Below are positions 16,805 through 19,153 of a stretch of DNA of 19,153 nt, piece after piece. This stretch comes from Alectoria sarmentosa. Its lineage: Eukaryota; Ascomycota; Lecanoromycetes; Lecanorales; Parmeliaceae. A program made the position numbers and the translations under genes. The stretch's first letter is position 1, and the number at the start of each line of letters is the position of its first letter. Below the pieces are notes generated by a model. The model was not told where the DNA came from. It was given only the letters and a program-made list of their open reading frames with translations, and made no database searches. Where the stretch lies: assembly GCA_009733775.1 (NCBI GenBank), contig WOGZ01000488.1, forward strand, positions 1 through 19,153, in the 5' to 3' direction.

Positions 16805-19153
16805 GTCATTGTTTTTAAAACACAGAATACGAAAATGATAAATTAATTAAACCCGAAGAGGCTAATAGTTCGTGATGAGAATATATACTCTGAAGAGAAG
16901 ATGAGAGGATCGTTTAAATAATATGTTTCCGCCGCGCTAGAATTTATATCATATATTAACATGTTTATCTTTACGAAGCTCGTGACGACTTATATATTAA
17001 TACTTTAAAAACAAAGTTAGCTAATCACTAAAGTCGAAAAAGCGACATAAAATCAGTTACTTAAAAACTAATTTTCTTATTCCTAAATTCAATTTCGCTA
17101 AACTAAATTTTTTTTTTTTAAAAAACTTGCTTTGCTTATTATATTGAATTTGCGACTTTTTTATAAAATTGCATAAAGTCGCTTTGTTAATTTTATATAT
17201 TAATTAAAAACAATAAATAAAGTATTTTTTTTTAATTTATAATTGTATATAATAATGTAATAAATACAATTTTTAAATAATTATATTCGATTTTTAATAA
17301 ATGAATTTAAAGATTAATTTTTTAAGCGTAATTACTATTTTTATTATTAATATAAAACTTGAAATTATTTATTTAAAGAAATATACTTTTCTTAAAATTA
17401 TTTATTTAAAAAAAATATACTTTCGTGATTAAATAGCTTTAAATTTTAAGTTATAAATTATTAAGATTACTCGCTATTATATTTAAAATTTAAAGTGTTT
17501 AATATTATTATTAACGATTATATATAAATTATTATTTAACACTTTTTATTATTATTATTATCTTTTTCTTTTTTTTCGTTTTTAACGATTGCGACGATTA
17601 ATATATATTATAAAATAACGAAACGTTTTTTAATTTTTCTTTTATTTTAATTATTAACGTTATTAAATTAAAATAAAAAAGATAATTATTTGATTATTTT
17701 ATAAAAAAATAAAAAATTACAAATTTAAATTTAATAATTATAAATGTAATTAATTACTTATATTACGAAATATTAAAATCGAATTAATAATTAATAACGT
17801 ATAAAAGTTATAAATATTAATAATAAAAAATGTCTTTTTAACGTTTTTAAATATTACGTTTATTTTATTTAAGTTTAGCATTACGCGTATACTTTTTAAT
17901 AAGTAAATATACATTTTTTTATTTATTAAATATACATTTTTTTATATTTAATTAATTAATATTAAAACGTTAAATCGATTAAATATAAACTTTATATATA
18001 ATCGAAATAAAATCGAGCATTATCAAAATTTAACGCTTTAAAAAATATTATTTATATGATTTATTTTTATATAAAATTAATAATAATAATTTAAATCTTT
18101 TTAACGATTAATTAAACGTTAATTTTAATAATTTTATTTTACGTATAAATTAAAGTTTATAAATATCACGATTCGAAAACACGTTTTTATTAAAATTTTT
18201 AAATTATATTTATTTTAATTATTCGAATATTATTTTTATTCGAATTATTTAAAACTTAATTTAAAATAATTAAGTACGTTTCATTTTAATTAATTGAATA
18301 ACGCGTTAATTATATTTAATTTAACGTTTAAATTATAAAAAATATTTAAGCGTATAAAGTTTTTTTTTTTTTAACGTTCGTTTTATATAATATATTTAAT
18401 TTATAATTATTAAATATTATTTTAAATATAATATTATTTAAACTTTCGCTTATAATATTATAAACGTTTATTTTTATTATCGTTACTTTTTCAATTATTA
18501 ATATTTTTAATATTTAAATATTTTTAATATTATCGAAATATTATTAATAATAATAAATATATTAAAAAGTTTTTTAAACGTTTTTATTAACGTATTTTAA
18601 ATTTAATTTAATCTTTTATTTTTTATAAATATTAAAAAAAATTTAATCGAAAATGTTTTATGTAATAATAAATGAATTTTTAAAAATATAATTTTTTTTT
18701 AATAAATTATTAAAATTAATTTCGATTAAATTTTCGTTTTTTTTTATATTTAATTTATAATATTTTAAAATAATAAAATAAATACAAATTTAATACGCGT
18801 TTTATAATTCGAAATAAATTAAATTCGAATTCGAATTAAATATCAATAAATGAAATTCGACGAAATTCGATATCGTTTCGAAAAATTATAAATTATATTT
18901 AAATTTTTAAATTTTATAAATAGAAAACGTTAAAATAATATTTATTTTAAATAGCGCCTCGATTTAATTAATTAAAAAAATCTCGATTGTTAAAAGTTAA
19001 TTTAAAATAAATTTTATTTTATAAAATAAAATTTTTTATTTTAATAAATTTTACTTTAAATTATTAATATCGTATTTTATTTTATTAAAATAAAATTTAT
19101 TATTTAAAATAAAATTTACGAAATTAATAATATAATAAATTTTATTTTAAATA
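16805..19153. repeat. AT-rich, RIP-like block (right)
   Basis: A transition zone (16805-17160) leads into extremely AT-rich sequence running to the window end. No protein-like frame survives on either strand. In the last 373 bases (18781-19153) I count 22 C residues, 16 of them followed by G, far above what so little G would give by chance. TpA-rich words dominate. I infer one or more transposon-derived repeats destroyed by RIP; the original element cannot be identified. Confidence 0.75.
17152..17182. repeat. short inverted repeat in the AT block
   Basis: GCGACTTT (17152-17159) and AAAGTCGC (17175-17182) form a perfect 8-base inverted repeat with a 15-base AT spacer. A related hairpin word (GTCGAAAAAGCGAC) lies near 17034-17047. 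They may be remnants of transposon ends. Confidence 0.4.

Noticed and set aside
1..19153. CRISPR array, bacterial operon or phage features
   Set aside because: No regularly spaced repeats, no ribosome binding sites, and clear spliceosomal introns; the DNA is eukaryotic.

Overview
The window looks like part of a filamentous ascomycete (Pezizomycotina) genome. The evidence is short spliceosomal introns with GT...CTGAC...AG signals, typical fungal gene families (secreted SGNH hydrolase, F-box protein, PLD-like protein, repetitive cell-wall protein), and an abrupt alternation between balanced-GC gene DNA and very AT-rich blocks of the kind left by repeat-induced point mutation (RIP). Order, family or species cannot be fixed from the sequence alone.

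Layout: 1-1125 is an AT-rich, RIP-like block. 1301-2275 is the C-terminal half of a PLD-like protein. 2577-3935 is a four-exon gene for a secreted cysteine-containing protein of unknown function. 5075-6394 (minus) is a three-exon secreted-type SGNH/GDSL hydrolase whose 5' end looks damaged. From 6600 to 12110 no intact gene is visible, but there are several protein-like reading frames broken by stops and frame changes: a minus relic at 6616-6930, a plus relic at 7142-7892, a minus cell-wall-protein pseudogene at 8273-9239, and plus relics at 9424-10098, 10435-10916 and 10999-12113. An intact 554-residue F-box gene follows (12114-13778, minus).

Next come two copies of one 549-bp non-autonomous DNA transposon (13830-14378 and 15093-15641), in inverted orientation, with hAT-like ends and 8-bp target duplications. 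They flank another broken minus-strand gene (14583-15088). 15890-16453 (minus) encodes a small protein with a RapZ-C-type nucleotide-binding fold. The window ends in a second AT-rich block (16805-19153).

The genes do not form a visible pathway or cluster. The common theme is genome decay: AT-rich blocks in which remaining C is mostly in CpG, transposon copies that differ by transitions in every stretch compared, and neighbouring genes carrying stops explainable by C-to-T change (CAA/CAG to TAA/TAG). All exon borders were inferred by eye from splice signals and reading-frame continuity. Relic calls are inference from protein-like composition and low stop density, not from database matches.
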